This document shows positions 1-9,345 of a stretch of DNA of 64,000 nucleotides, in pieces; positions within the stretch are counted from its first letter, which is position 1; the number at the start of each line of letters is the position of its first letter. Location: positions 4,782,501 through 4,846,500 of the forward strand of contig NZ_CP115484.1 of NCBI RefSeq assembly GCF_027627475.1, written 5' to 3'. The stretch comes from Paenibacillus sp. SYP-B4298. GTDB taxonomy: Bacteria > Bacillota > Bacilli > Paenibacillales > Paenibacillaceae. The notes under the pieces are model-generated. The model was not told where the DNA came from. It searched no databases and worked only from the letters and a program-made list of their open reading frames with translations. The position numbers were made by a program, and so were the translations under genes.

Positions 1-920
1 CGTAACCTATACATTCTATCAGTATCTCTCGCGTAAACATAAAGAATCCTATCAAAATTTCTAGAAAGAATATATCTTAACTCTTCTGAGTTAAAAATCC
101 TTTTTTGTTTGTTTACTTCAATAAGTTTAAGATACAGAGATCTTATCTCATTGATCTCTTCGATACTTGAAGATGGTATACTTGAGCAGCTTTGGAGAAA
201 CAAGAAAGAAGTCTCATCGTCAATATCTATCAACTTACTTAACATATTTAACCTTGCATAATTCGCAGAAGAACACTGACTATTTTTACTTACTTTTGTA
301 ACTTGGTTTTTATGAACTCGATATTTAAGTAGCGGCTCACTAATATTTTGAAACCTAGATTTCCAGATCAACCTTGACCACAACTCATAATCTTGCGCCG
401 CTCTGTGACTTTCGTCATAACTAAACCGTTTTAACAACGAGGCTCGAATCATAACAGATGAATGGACCATTGGGTTTTCCAGCAACATCCTAGCATGAAT
501 TTGTTCGTGAGTTTCAGGCCATTTTGTTTTCGATTCATATTCCCCGAAACAAAAAGCATTCGCCCCCACTACCCCAATGTCTTGGTTCCCCTCCATAAAC
601 CTCACTTGTTTCTCCAATCGAGTATTTAACGAGATATCATCTGCGTCCATTCTTGCAATATATTGTCCTTTTGAAATATCAATAGCAATATTCAAACTTT
701 TGGTTAATCCATAATTGCTCTGATTCTTCACAAAAATTATTCTTTTATCACCATAACCTCTTATAGTATTCTCTATTTCTGTAGTAGTAGATGCATCATC
801 AATAATTATAAATTCAAAAAAACCATAAGATTGGTTTAAAATACTCTGTATTGATTCTTTCAGAAACTCTAGTTTTGTATTATATACTGACATTATCACT
901 GATACAAAAGGAGCACTCAT
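1..920 (-). CDS. GT2 family glycosyltransferase (partial, runs off left edge)
   Basis: The reading frame opens at an ATG (918-920) behind an AGAAGG ribosome site that overlaps the stop region of the preceding polymerase gene, and it stays open to the window edge, so the C-terminus is missing. The N-terminus reads VSVIMSVYN, the nucleotide-binding strand of GT-A fold family 2 enzymes. A metal-binding DxD-type motif follows in the segment IARMDADDIS. The role is inferred to be adding a sugar from an NDP-donor to the lipid-linked repeat unit on the cytoplasmic face. It resembles the GT2 at 4548-5378 (same ARMDxDDI segment), so the two may be paralogues. The DNA is very AT-rich like the next four genes. 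Donor and acceptor cannot be read from sequence. Confidence 0.88.
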   Translation of the reverse strand, partial: MSAPFVSVIMSVYNTKLEFLKESIQSILNQSYGFFEFIIIDDASTTTEIENTIRGYGDKRIIFVKNQSNYGLTKSLNIAIDISKGQYIARMDADDISLNTRLEKQVRFMEGNQDIGVVGANAFCFGEYESKTKWPETHEQIHARMLLENPMVHSSVMIRASLLKRFSYDESHRAAQDYELWSRLIWKSRFQNISEPLLKYRVHKNQVTKVSKNSQCSSANYARLNMLSKLIDIDDETSFLFLQSCSSIPSSSIEEINEIRSLYLKLIEVNKQKRIFNSEELRYILSRNFDRILYVYARDTDRMYRL

Positions 921-927
921 AATAATA

Positions 928-2346
928 TTACCTTCTAACATGACTTTTTTTACTGGCATCGATAAATACTTTAATTACGACAGGCACTAATAATGCGAAC
1001 ATTAAATTACGCGGGATAGTGGAGAGGGAATCTCTTACAGTCCATAAAATAGTATTGAAAGCTATTGCGTACAGCCCAAATTTGAAAAATTCTTTTCTTT
1101 TCAAGGCTTTTTCTGCCGCTAATGATAACAGTGCGATTGCTCCTCCAATAAAAGCTGATACAAAAACTCCGAAATCACCAAAGTTATAATATAATTCCCC
1201 AATGAAACTTCCGCCTATACCCGGAAAATGTCTAGCTAAGATGACATTAGGATAGGCAGACTGTACGATGTCATTAAGAAACCCATTTATATTAGGTAAT
1301 AGAGTTACTAGTGAATATACATAGCTTTTTCCATATCCATAATCTATCGTTTGGGGGACAAAATCAATAAAAAGTTGTGTAGTAATGAGTGTACTTCCAA
1401 ATTCATTTATTGATGAAATAATTGGGTTTCTATTAATCAGAAAGTCCCATACATTCGATAAATTAAATGATCGAGTAGATTCCCTATATAATACAGTTAA
1501 TGATGATAGTGTAAGTAAAACTATACCTGAAGTTAATAGTAATGACAATTTAGCTAAAGATAAATTCTTATAAACCTTATAATATATATAAACTAAAATT
1601 ACAAGATAAATAATTTCGTATCCTCTTAATCCAGTCACAGCCACTTTCAATAAGCTGTAAGATATATTAGATAATACAAGAATAACAAAAATAGATTTTT
1701 TGTCTTTATAACCAATGATAAGCAGTATCATCCCTACCTTGAAAAGTCTCGCCATGTCATCAGTGATGCCATAATTCACATCTAACTGGCGAATTCCGAT
1801 ATATCCATTAGTCATACCCTGGATGATATATGCTGAATCAAATTTATAAATAAAATAAGATGATATTATTAAAACAATAAGACCTGTAATCCTACTTACT
1901 TTTAACCCCGACTTCTCACGCTCTAGTAAGATAGTTTCGTCAACTTCTTCGTCTTTATATCTGGTATTAAAAATGTATTGAGCACCCATATTAAATAAAA
2001 AAATAGATAATGTGCAAAATTTAATACTATGAACAACAGTGTTTAAGGAACGATCCTGTAACACATTTGCACTAATAATACTTTCACTAATTAAAGAACC
2101 TAAACCAAGTGAATTCGTAAATATTTGACCAAAATGAAAAAAAACTGAAAAAAATAAGAAGATAAAGTAAATAGATAGAAAGCTATGTTTCCCTTTAATA
2201 CTGACTGTATAATATGCAAATAGAATTATATTGAGCCATCCAAACAGCTTAATTGTATTGTGAGTATTTTCTGTTAATAATGACAGAAATATTAATAAAA
2301 CCAAAATCAAGACATCTTTCAAACGAATACCATTTTTTCTATTCAT
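928..2346 (-). CDS. Wzy-like polysaccharide repeat-unit polymerase (multi-pass membrane protein)
   Basis: A 472-residue, very hydrophobic protein with about ten to twelve predicted membrane helices, opening with a short basic cytoplasmic tail (MNRKNGIRLKD). Size, topology and position among glycosyltransferases fit an O-antigen/capsule polymerase of the Wzy type, which joins undecaprenyl-linked repeat units outside the membrane. These proteins diverge strongly, so the call rests on topology and context rather than a motif. Its ATG lies directly after the GT4 stop codon and has an AGAGGAT ribosome site. A flippase (Wzx) is not seen in the window and may lie beyond the left edge. Base composition is AT-rich, unlike most of the window. 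Confidence 0.72.
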   Translation of the reverse strand: MNRKNGIRLKDVLILVLLIFLSLLTENTHNTIKLFGWLNIILFAYYTVSIKGKHSFLSIYFIFLFFSVFFHFGQIFTNSLGLGSLISESIISANVLQDRSLNTVVHSIKFCTLSIFLFNMGAQYIFNTRYKDEEVDETILLEREKSGLKVSRITGLIVLIISSYFIYKFDSAYIIQGMTNGYIGIRQLDVNYGITDDMARLFKVGMILLIIGYKDKKSIFVILVLSNISYSLLKVAVTGLRGYEIIYLVILVYIYYKVYKNLSLAKLSLLLTSGIVLLTLSSLTVLYRESTRSFNLSNVWDFLINRNPIISSINEFGSTLITTQLFIDFVPQTIDYGYGKSYVYSLVTLLPNINGFLNDIVQSAYPNVILARHFPGIGGSFIGELYYNFGDFGVFVSAFIGGAIALLSLAAEKALKRKEFFKFGLYAIAFNTILWTVRDSLSTIPRNLMFALLVPVVIKVFIDASKKSHVRR

Positions 2347-3456
2347 TCAGCTATCCTCTTGACTTTTTTTCGCATAAATTGACTCCAACATTTTTACACT
2401 AGATTTAATATCATATAATTTCTCAGTGAAGGTTTTTTTGATTAATTCTTTTTCTACTACAATCTTTTGTGCCACAATAATCTGGTCAATCCACTCCTTT
2501 TTATCATTAATACTTAGAAACTTGACTAGATTTAAATTCAAATCCACTTCTCGGGATACCTTACTAGAGACCAGACATTTCACCCCACAAGCTTGACCTT
2601 CAATAATCGAAACAGGTAACCCTTCATAAAATGAGGGTAATAATATTAAATCCATTATATGTAAATATTCATTAACATTATTTCTAAACCCTACAAACTT
2701 TATATTTTGATATACTTTCTTCTTTTTTGCATATTGTTCAATTTCGCTTCTAAGTTGCCCATCTCCTATTAATATCAAATAGATATTAGCAGAAATCTTT
2801 AACAATTCGACCATTAATTCTATCAAAAAAACATGATTTTTTTCTACACTAAATCTCCCAACATGACCTATTAAAGTACTATTTTTATCTATTTCCAAAC
2901 TATCACGCAGTTTCTCTAAATTGTTAGATTCAACATTAAGATATTTATCAACTTCAATTGCATTAGGTAATATTTGAAAGTTGTTTTTAAATAGAAAATT
3001 ACCTGCCTCAACGCCACACGCGAGTTTTTTTGTTGCGAACATTTTAATCAAAGTCCTATAAACAGGCATTAAAAGTTGATTATACTTTCGACTCACATTG
3101 GTAGTATGTGAATGACATATCCTGTTTGCAACCCCTGCTCGTTTTGCTGCAAGACATACTAATCCGCCATGATATTCTGTATTCGAATGCACAGCAATAT
3201 AAGGCCCATTATTTGAGATAATATTTGTTAATTCATCAACGTATTTAAAAGGACCCATTTTACCAGGAGTGTCAATATAATATACATTTGATCCGCTTAG
3301 CTTAATCTCTTTTATATAGTCACTTTCCTCAAAATTTTTATTAATTAAAAAATCAATATGAAATTTATTTCGATCAATGTTTCTAAAGTAGCCCATTATT
3401 ATATTTTCCAGCCCACCTATTCCCATGGAAAAAGTTACAATAAGCACCTTATACAT
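2347..3456 (-). CDS. GT4 family glycosyltransferase (EpsF-like)
   Basis: A 369-residue GT-B fold enzyme. The N-terminal domain starts VLIVTFSMGIGGLENI, the glycine-rich acceptor-side loop of GT4 enzymes. The C-terminal donor domain contains GHVGRFSVEKNH and, near residue 275, the SFYEGLPVSIIEGQACG segment with the E-x7-E pattern that binds the nucleotide-sugar ribose and phosphate. It probably adds one sugar of the repeat unit at the cytoplasmic face. It sits in a tight minus-strand series: 25 bases after the GT2 gene and abutting the polymerase. The start ATG has an AGAAAGAAGGAAAA ribosome site. The sugar specificity cannot be deduced. Confidence 0.88.
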   Translation of the reverse strand: MYKVLIVTFSMGIGGLENIIMGYFRNIDRNKFHIDFLINKNFEESDYIKEIKLSGSNVYYIDTPGKMGPFKYVDELTNIISNNGPYIAVHSNTEYHGGLVCLAAKRAGVANRICHSHTTNVSRKYNQLLMPVYRTLIKMFATKKLACGVEAGNFLFKNNFQILPNAIEVDKYLNVESNNLEKLRDSLEIDKNSTLIGHVGRFSVEKNHVFLIELMVELLKISANIYLILIGDGQLRSEIEQYAKKKKVYQNIKFVGFRNNVNEYLHIMDLILLPSFYEGLPVSIIEGQACGVKCLVSSKVSREVDLNLNLVKFLSINDKKEWIDQIIVAQKIVVEKELIKKTFTEKLYDIKSSVKMLESIYAKKSQEDS

Positions 3457-3481
3457 TTGTTTTCCTTCTTTCTAAAGGCCG

Positions 3482-4486
3482 TTAAAGAGGTCTACTCCTT
3501 AATTTCCTTCTAATTCGTCCATATATTTTAAATATAATAAAGAAAATAACTGGATTCATTAAATACACTATTGTCGTGGCCCTAATAACAAAATCTGAGG
3601 AAAATATCATTCTCTTCACTTTTTTTTTGGTTTGAAATTCTTTTCGTAATTTATCGAATAATTCCTTTTCCCCTGCCAGTGAAAAATCTTTCAATACAGT
3701 CCATAACATTCTTGAAAACATGTAATCTTTGAATTTGACATAATAACTATTCGATTTTATTTTTAAATAATCTTCAACATTTTTGATTGCACTAAGTGCA
3801 TCTATCATATTCCAGTTAATATTATTCATCGCTGAATCCAAATTATTATAATATCCGTATAAATTCACATTTAGATATACGCCCTTCCTACAATTAGATA
3901 GATATCTCCAGGCAAACTCTAAATCTTCTCCGTATTTCAAACCCTCAGAAAAAAAAATTCTTTCCTTTTTTATTATTTCATTTTTATATATAAAAGTAAA
4001 AAAAGCGAAGTTTTTAGATCTGTACATAAAACTATCCAATAACTGCTCGTGTGAAAGTTCTTTAATATCAAGATTATTTAAAGATATCTCATCATAAAAC
4101 AATTTGTTTATTTCCCGCGAATAACCACAGTATACTGTATCGCATTGATATTTAGTTATAGATTTGATTAGAATTGCCAAAAAATCTTTGTGGTAAATAT
4201 CATCAGAGTCTAGAAAGCATATGTATTCTCCACGAGCCATTCTTAATCCATTATTCCTTGCAGCACTTACTCCTTTATTTTCCTGAAACAAATAATTGAT
4301 TTGCAAACTACCGTTGTTAATATATTCATACACTATGAATTCAGTTTCATCAATTGATCCATCATTAACTATAATCACCTCGAAATCTTTGTAACTCTGC
4401 TCTTTTAAGGAATCCAAAGTATTTCTTAATGTGGAGCTCGAATTATAGCAAGGGATGATTACACTTACGGGAATCACTTCACCCAT
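3482..4486 (-). CDS. GT2 family glycosyltransferase
   Basis: A 334-residue family 2 enzyme. The N-terminal Rossmann-like strand reads VSVIIPCYNSSSTL, and a DxD-type motif lies in ICFLDSDDIYH about residue 90. A basic, hydrophobic C-terminal stretch may attach the protein to the membrane. The start was placed at the ATG at 4484-4486 because GAGGTG stands at good distance before it; a TTG five codons upstream keeps the same frame but has no ribosome site of its own. It lies inside the AT-rich glycosyltransferase block and is likely co-transcribed with both neighbours. Linkage and sugar are unknown. Confidence 0.88.
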   Translation of the reverse strand: MGEVIPVSVIIPCYNSSSTLRNTLDSLKEQSYKDFEVIIVNDGSIDETEFIVYEYINNGSLQINYLFQENKGVSAARNNGLRMARGEYICFLDSDDIYHKDFLAILIKSITKYQCDTVYCGYSREINKLFYDEISLNNLDIKELSHEQLLDSFMYRSKNFAFFTFIYKNEIIKKERIFFSEGLKYGEDLEFAWRYLSNCRKGVYLNVNLYGYYNNLDSAMNNINWNMIDALSAIKNVEDYLKIKSNSYYVKFKDYMFSRMLWTVLKDFSLAGEKELFDKLRKEFQTKKKVKRMIFSSDFVIRATTIVYLMNPVIFFIIFKIYGRIRRKLRSRPL

Positions 4487-4547
4487 TGTTTCACACCTCA
4501 ATCAAAGGTTGCTGTAACTTTATGGTATCAAAATAATATTTGGTTTT

Positions 4548-5378
4548 TTATTCTCTTCTTAATATTTTAAAGTATATTTGTTTTCTAATAAACTTAGGAG
4601 ATAGCCCAACAAAGATATTAATTAATATTGTAATAAAAGTTTCTTGTAGTCCACAGAAGCCCATTTTATATACCCTAATTCTGAACTTGACTGCATTAGA
4701 TATATACCTACGCCCTCCCCGCCTCTTTATCATCTCATTCCCTGTTCTAACATAAACTAAAAAATGATTTATATTTTTAATTTTTTTCCCGTCTAATATC
4801 ATTTTAACCCACAATAGATAATCCTCAAATCCAATACCACCTGTGCTTTCATAATTCCCTACATCTAGAACACTTTGCTTTTTAAACATAACAGTAACAT
4901 GATTCAATGGATTTCTATTTATTGAATACTTCACAAAATCTCTCTCAGTTAGGGGCATGATTCTCTTGGAAATAATATTTTTTATATCGTTCTCAAACTC
5001 ATAGATATGACCACCTACGACATCTAGACTAGGATCTTCCTTAAACACATTTAGTTGCAACTCAAATCTATCTCGGGTACATATATCATCAGAATCCATT
5101 CTTGCAATCAGTTCACAAGAACAATAATTAACTCCTAGTTTAAGTGCTTCCCCTAAGCCAACATTCTCGGGAAGAGGTATTATTTTCATTATTTTAGGAT
5201 TAGCAATTTTGTATTTGTCTATTATATGATCCAAAGCACTATTTAATGGTCCATCTTTAACTAAAACTACTTCTGCAGGTAGAATCGTTGACCTAAAAAT
5301 ACTATCCAGTGCTTCTTCTAAATTTGATGGCAATTCCTTATCATAGACTGAAATTAGCACACTAAATGGCATCAACAT
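4548..5378 (-). CDS. GT2 family glycosyltransferase
   Basis: A 276-residue GT-A fold enzyme beginning FSVLISVYDKELP, with the metal-binding segment ARMDSDDICTRDRFE near residue 96. It is shorter than the GT2 upstream and looks most like the partial enzyme at 1-920. The start ATG follows a GGGAG site at about eleven bases. It is separated from the initiating transferase by only 39 bases. Low GC content places it in the same presumably imported block as the genes to its left. The donor sugar is not determinable. Confidence 0.87.
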   Translation of the reverse strand: MLMPFSVLISVYDKELPSNLEEALDSIFRSTILPAEVVLVKDGPLNSALDHIIDKYKIANPKIMKIIPLPENVGLGEALKLGVNYCSCELIARMDSDDICTRDRFELQLNVFKEDPSLDVVGGHIYEFENDIKNIISKRIMPLTERDFVKYSINRNPLNHVTVMFKKQSVLDVGNYESTGGIGFEDYLLWVKMILDGKKIKNINHFLVYVRTGNEMIKRRGGRRYISNAVKFRIRVYKMGFCGLQETFITILINIFVGLSPKFIRKQIYFKILRRE

Positions 5379-5417
5379 AAATGAAGTAACTCCCTATTAT
5401 AGAATTAGAATAAACTC

Positions 5418-6035
5418 CTAACTCCTCTGTCTATTTTGCTCACCTTCAATGACACCGTCTGATATGAGAACACTAAACACCGTTTTTACAAAAACTCTTA
5501 AATCAACTCTGAAACTTTGTTCCTCCACATACTCCCCATCAAACCGCGCCTTCACCTCAATCGGCAGCTCATCCCTGCCGTTAACCTGCGCCCAGCCGGT
5601 CAAGCCCGGCAGAATATCGTTCGCACCGTACTTGTCTCGCTCTGCGATCAGATCATATTGGTTCCACAGTGCAGGGCGCGGGCCGACGATGCTCATTTCT
5701 CCCTTGAGGATATTGATGATCTGCGGCAGCTCATCCAGACTGCTCTTACGTAAGAACTTTCCGACTCGGGTAATGCAGGCCTCAGGATTCTGTAGTAGAT
5801 GCGTTGGCATATCGCTTGGTGTATCTGTACGCATCGTCCTGAATTTCAATATATTAAAGTGCTGCTTGTTCTTCCCTACCCGCTTCTGCTTAAATAAAAC
5901 CGGACCCTTGGAGTCCAGTTTAATCAGTACAATCAGAATGATGAAGACAGGGGAAAGCACAATCAAAGCCAGCAATGACAAGATAAAATCCAACATTCTC
6001 TTATATGTTGTATATTGCAGCATTGTAAGCATCAT
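5418..6035 (-). CDS. initiating sugar-phosphate transferase (bacterial sugar transferase family, short form)
   Basis: A 205-residue polyprenyl-phosphate hexose/N-acetylhexosamine-1-phosphate transferase of the short, single-helix type (EpsL/PglC size). One hydrophobic segment (about residues 15-38) is followed by FKQKRVGKN, the catalytic-site segment KFLRKSSLDELPQ and the segment GEMSIVGPRPAL, all hallmarks of the family. It transfers a sugar phosphate to undecaprenyl phosphate to start each repeat unit. It follows the small membrane-protein gene by six bases. Several ATGs lie close together at the start, so the first residue is uncertain by four codons. The last ~35 codons (5418-5530) are AT-rich while the rest is GC-rich, so a recombination junction may lie inside the gene. 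Confidence 0.93.
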   Translation of the reverse strand: MMLTMLQYTTYKRMLDFILSLLALIVLSPVFIILIVLIKLDSKGPVLFKQKRVGKNKQHFNILKFRTMRTDTPSDMPTHLLQNPEACITRVGKFLRKSSLDELPQIINILKGEMSIVGPRPALWNQYDLIAERDKYGANDILPGLTGWAQVNGRDELPIEVKARFDGEYVEEQSFRVDLRVFVKTVFSVLISDGVIEGEQNRQRS

Positions 6036-6041
6036 CCTTTA

Positions 6042-6713
6042 CTACTTCTCATCTTTTACCTCATCATAACTACGCCCCTGGCTCACGCCGTATTTCTTCG
6101 CGATTGCTATTAGCTCGTTATACTCATCCTCCGACAGCTTCTCCAGAAGCAATGTTCTGGCTTCCTTCTTCTTATCCACGCTCAGCCCGCCGCTAGCTAG
6201 CTGCTGTAGCGTCTTCATATCATCCAGACTGAGCTTCGACAGCAGGATAGATGTCACCTTTGCCTTCTCAGACACCGTGGCGGTTTCCTGGATTTCCTTC
6301 GCTTTATCTACAGAGACCTCTGGGTTGTACTTCTTCCCGCTCCCTGATCCAGCAGGAGCCTTCTTGTCGGTCTCGTTCTTATCAACTTCATCGGTCGTCC
6401 CATTGCCCTGCTCTGCTGGTGCAGTCGCAGGCTTGCTTGGGTCTGTCGGTGCTTGCCCTGTCTCCTCCTGCTGCGCAGGAGCTGTGTCTTCCTTCTCCCC
6501 CTCTTCATCCGCCTGCTTGCCCTGATCAGCCGTATCCGGCTGCCGGGATGCCTCGGCGTCTGTTATGACTGTGCGCTCCATATCGGCCATGAGGCTGTTG
6601 GAGAAGGAAGCCAACATCTTATCAATCATGTAGTTTGCTGTAATCAGACCGCCAATCCCTAGAACCAGTGCGATAGAGAACACGACGATGAATATTTTTT
6701 GCCAACGCTTCAT
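6042..6713 (-). CDS. small single-pass membrane protein with C-terminal helical repeat-like domain
   Basis: A 223-residue protein of no family I can name. Residues 1-30 are a basic start plus one membrane helix. Residues ~45-135 are a low-complexity linker rich in Asp, Glu, Pro, Thr and Lys. Residues ~145-210 form a charged helical domain containing KLSLDDMKTLQQLASGGL and LLEKLSEDEYNEL. The same domain ends the 234-residue protein at 22129-22833 (FSMDELKTLANSAKGGL, LMERLTSEEFEAV), so the two are paralogues. The topology puts the C-terminal domain outside the cell if the basic N-terminus stays in. Its place between the dehydratase and the initiating transferase suggests a role in the polysaccharide machinery, which is inference only. 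Confidence 0.8.
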   Translation of the reverse strand: MKRWQKIFIVVFSIALVLGIGGLITANYMIDKMLASFSNSLMADMERTVITDAEASRQPDTADQGKQADEEGEKEDTAPAQQEETGQAPTDPSKPATAPAEQGNGTTDEVDKNETDKKAPAGSGSGKKYNPEVSVDKAKEIQETATVSEKAKVTSILLSKLSLDDMKTLQQLASGGLSVDKKKEARTLLLEKLSEDEYNELIAIAKKYGVSQGRSYDEVKDEK

Positions 6714-6766
6714 GCCTGGTGCACTCCTTCATCATTTCGTCTCGGTAGCTCGGCTTGTGATACATC

Positions 6767-8587
6767 TTAAGACACATGCTGGTACATCGGCACCAGCTTC
6801 TCAATCACATCCCGGACCGCTCCTTGATCATCCAGGACGACCTTTTCCAATCGCTTGAATTCGAGCTCCAGATGAGCCCGGTTAATCTCTACAGGCTTGC
6901 CTATGTATATTCTGTCATGGTGTGTGGCGTCCACTGACTCCTCGCTGGTTAACAGCTCCTCGAACAGCTTCTCGCCTTCGCGTATGCCTGTGAATTCAAT
7001 TGGAATCTCTGTATAAGGCTCATAACCCGACAGCCGGATCAGATCCTCTGCCAAGGTCACTATCCTGACGGGCTTGCCCATATCGAGCACGAAGATCTCG
7101 CCGCCCTTGGCGAATGACCCTGCCTGGATCACCAACTGTACCGCCTCCGGGATCGTCATGAAGTACCGGATCATCTCCGGATGCGTCACGGTCACCGGCC
7201 CGCCGCGCAGGATCTGCTCTCTGAATCGTGGAATCACACTGCCGCGGCTCCCTAGCACATTGCCGAACCGGACAGCGACGAATTTCGTCTTGCTCATCGT
7301 ATCCAGACTCTGCACATACATCTCCGCGATACGTTTCGTAGCTCCCATGACACTGGTCGGATTAACCGCCTTATCTGATGAGATCATGACGAAACGCTCG
7401 GTCTCGTATTTATCTGCACAGTCCGCTACATTTTTCGTACCAAACACATTGTTCTTCACCGCTTCGGACGGATTGCGCTCCATTAGAGGCACATGCTTAT
7501 GCGCCGCGGCATGGAACACCACCTGCGGCCGGAACCGCTTGAACACCTCATCCATCCGCGATCTGTCCTGAATATCTGCGATAATCGTCTCCAGATCAAG
7601 CCATGGGAACTTGGTGCGCAGCTCCATCTCAATAAGATAGATGCTATTCTCCCCATGCCCCAATAGCAGCAGCTTGTCCGGTGAGAAGGACGCGATCTGT
7701 CGGCACAGCTCCGAGCCGATCGAACCACCCGCGCCTGTAACCAGCACCACCTTGTTCTGCACATAATTAGCGATGCCATCCAGATCAATCTTGACCGCAT
7801 CACGACCTAGAAGGTCCTCCACCTCGACATCCCGGATCGCTTTGACGGATACCTTGCCTGTGATCAGATCGTTGATCGCGGGAATCATCTTCACTTTGGC
7901 GCCTGTCGCCAAGGCGATATTGATGATCTCCGAGATCTCCTTCTTAGGCGCGGAAGGCATCGCAATAATAAACTGATGTACCTTGTGCTTTTTCACAATC
8001 GCCTGAATATCTCCCCGCGCGCCGAGCACAGGGACACCCAGTATCTGCATCCGCAGCTTCTCCGGTGCATCATCCACGAAGCCGACCAACTTCCAATCTG
8101 TGAAGGCAGGGCTGGTGAGCTCCCTGGCGATCAGCACGCCACAGTCGCCAGCCCCTACGATGACTACCCTTAGCTGTCCATCATCCTTATTGAACCAGTT
8201 CGATCGCACCAGCCGCCAGCCGAACCTCGAGCCGCCCATCAGGATAAACATCGTCTCCAGCGTGCGGATCATGATCGCCATCGACACCATTTCCTGCAAT
8301 AGCACCATGGGTGCCAGCCAGGAGAGTAGGCCTCCGATCAACACCGCCTTGGCGATCGCGATAATCTCTCCGATGCTGGCATACTTCCACATCCGGTGAT
8401 ATAGCCGGAAGTAGTAGAGGCTGCCGCCACACAGCAGGGTAGAGCCCACTCCATATACCACCATTTGGTTGTAATATTCGCTAGGAATATTACCATCGAA
8501 TCGCAGTACATAGGAGATCAGAATGCTAAACCATATTATGAATATATCCAAGACAAACAATACTGAGAGTCTCCACCTCGTGTTCAT
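6767..8587 (-). CDS. membrane-bound nucleoside-diphosphate-sugar 4,6-dehydratase (CapD/PglF/EpsC type)
   Basis: A 606-residue protein. About four N-terminal membrane helices (residues ~8-115) are followed by a first nucleotide-binding domain starting VVIVGAGDCGVL and a second extended-SDR domain with VTGAGGSIGSELCRQI (NAD(P) binding). The catalytic region contains SSDKAVNPTSVMGATKR, where Met replaces the usual SDR tyrosine, as is normal in this subfamily. These enzymes convert UDP-GlcNAc to a 4-keto-6-deoxy sugar, the first step to bacillosamine or FucNAc-type sugars. The ATG is preceded by AGGGGGAA. It lies 36 bases after the BY-kinase in the same direction and is probably co-transcribed. 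Confidence 0.92.
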   Translation of the reverse strand: MNTRWRLSVLFVLDIFIIWFSILISYVLRFDGNIPSEYYNQMVVYGVGSTLLCGGSLYYFRLYHRMWKYASIGEIIAIAKAVLIGGLLSWLAPMVLLQEMVSMAIMIRTLETMFILMGGSRFGWRLVRSNWFNKDDGQLRVVIVGAGDCGVLIARELTSPAFTDWKLVGFVDDAPEKLRMQILGVPVLGARGDIQAIVKKHKVHQFIIAMPSAPKKEISEIINIALATGAKVKMIPAINDLITGKVSVKAIRDVEVEDLLGRDAVKIDLDGIANYVQNKVVLVTGAGGSIGSELCRQIASFSPDKLLLLGHGENSIYLIEMELRTKFPWLDLETIIADIQDRSRMDEVFKRFRPQVVFHAAAHKHVPLMERNPSEAVKNNVFGTKNVADCADKYETERFVMISSDKAVNPTSVMGATKRIAEMYVQSLDTMSKTKFVAVRFGNVLGSRGSVIPRFREQILRGGPVTVTHPEMIRYFMTIPEAVQLVIQAGSFAKGGEIFVLDMGKPVRIVTLAEDLIRLSGYEPYTEIPIEFTGIREGEKLFEELLTSEESVDATHHDRIYIGKPVEINRAHLELEFKRLEKVVLDDQGAVRDVIEKLVPMYQHVS

Positions 8588-8622
8588 GGCTTCCCCCTAA
8601 CCTATGCAATAACAGCTCCTAG

Positions 8623-9345
8623 CTATGCTTTGTCATCCTGACCATAGTAATAATAATAGTAGCCGTCGTCCCCATTTTTCCGCTTGACATTATTCATAAC
8701 AACCCCGAGGATGCGGGCATTGACATTATCGAGATTAGCCTTGGCCTTCATAGCGGCATCCTTCTTCACCTTGCCGTGGTCGATGACCATGATGACTCCG
8801 TCGCTCTTGGAGGCAATGATCTGCGGATCAGTAACGGCAAGCAGCGGCGGGGCGTCGATGAGTATAATATCGAACTGACCGCGCAGCTCCTCCAGGAATG
8901 CGCTCATGCGCTTGGAGGCCATCATCTCTGCCGGATTCGGAGGAATCGGCCCTGATGTAATAATCTGAAGATTGGGAATATCGGTTTCTTGAATGACCTC
9001 CTGATAGGTGGCCCGTTGGGATAGAATCGTGGAGAGACCATGACGGTTAGACATCTGAAAGGTATGATGCGCTGTAGGCCGCCTCATGTCCGCATCGATC
9101 AGCACGACTCGCCGTTCGGTCTGGGCATAGGTTACAGCCAGGTTGCTGATGGTTGTCGACTTCCCCTCACCTGGGCCGGCAGAGGTTACCATAATAATCT
9201 GCACCCGCTCGTCGATGGAGGAAAAGTCAATGTTCGTGCGCAATGTGCGGTACGATTCCGATATAGGGGAACGCGGGTTGAAGATTGTGATAAGGTTGCG
9301 TCCACTCCTGCTTTTACTTTCCGATCGTGACACGTTCCAATTCAC
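8623..9345 (-). CDS. bacterial tyrosine (BY) kinase, CpsD/YwqD/EpsB type
   Basis: A 240-residue cytoplasmic kinase. The Walker A segment is SAGPGEGKSTTISNLA, the Walker A' segment VVLIDADMRRP and the Walker B segment IILIDAPPLLAVTD, the triad that defines BY-kinases. The C-terminus ends in a run of six tyrosines (GYYYYYYGQDDKA), the usual autophosphorylation cluster. In Gram-positive bacteria the kinase is a separate protein that needs the cytoplasmic tail of the co-polymerase for activity; that partner gene directly precedes it and overlaps by 32 bases. The PHP phosphatase at 12685-13470 should remove these phosphates. The start is GTG. Cycling of the tyrosine cluster is expected to control chain length and export. 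Confidence 0.95.
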   Translation of the reverse strand: MNWNVSRSESKSRSGRNLITIFNPRSPISESYRTLRTNIDFSSIDERVQIIMVTSAGPGEGKSTTISNLAVTYAQTERRVVLIDADMRRPTAHHTFQMSNRHGLSTILSQRATYQEVIQETDIPNLQIITSGPIPPNPAEMMASKRMSAFLEELRGQFDIILIDAPPLLAVTDPQIIASKSDGVIMVIDHGKVKKDAAMKAKANLDNVNARILGVVMNNVKRKNGDDGYYYYYYGQDDKA

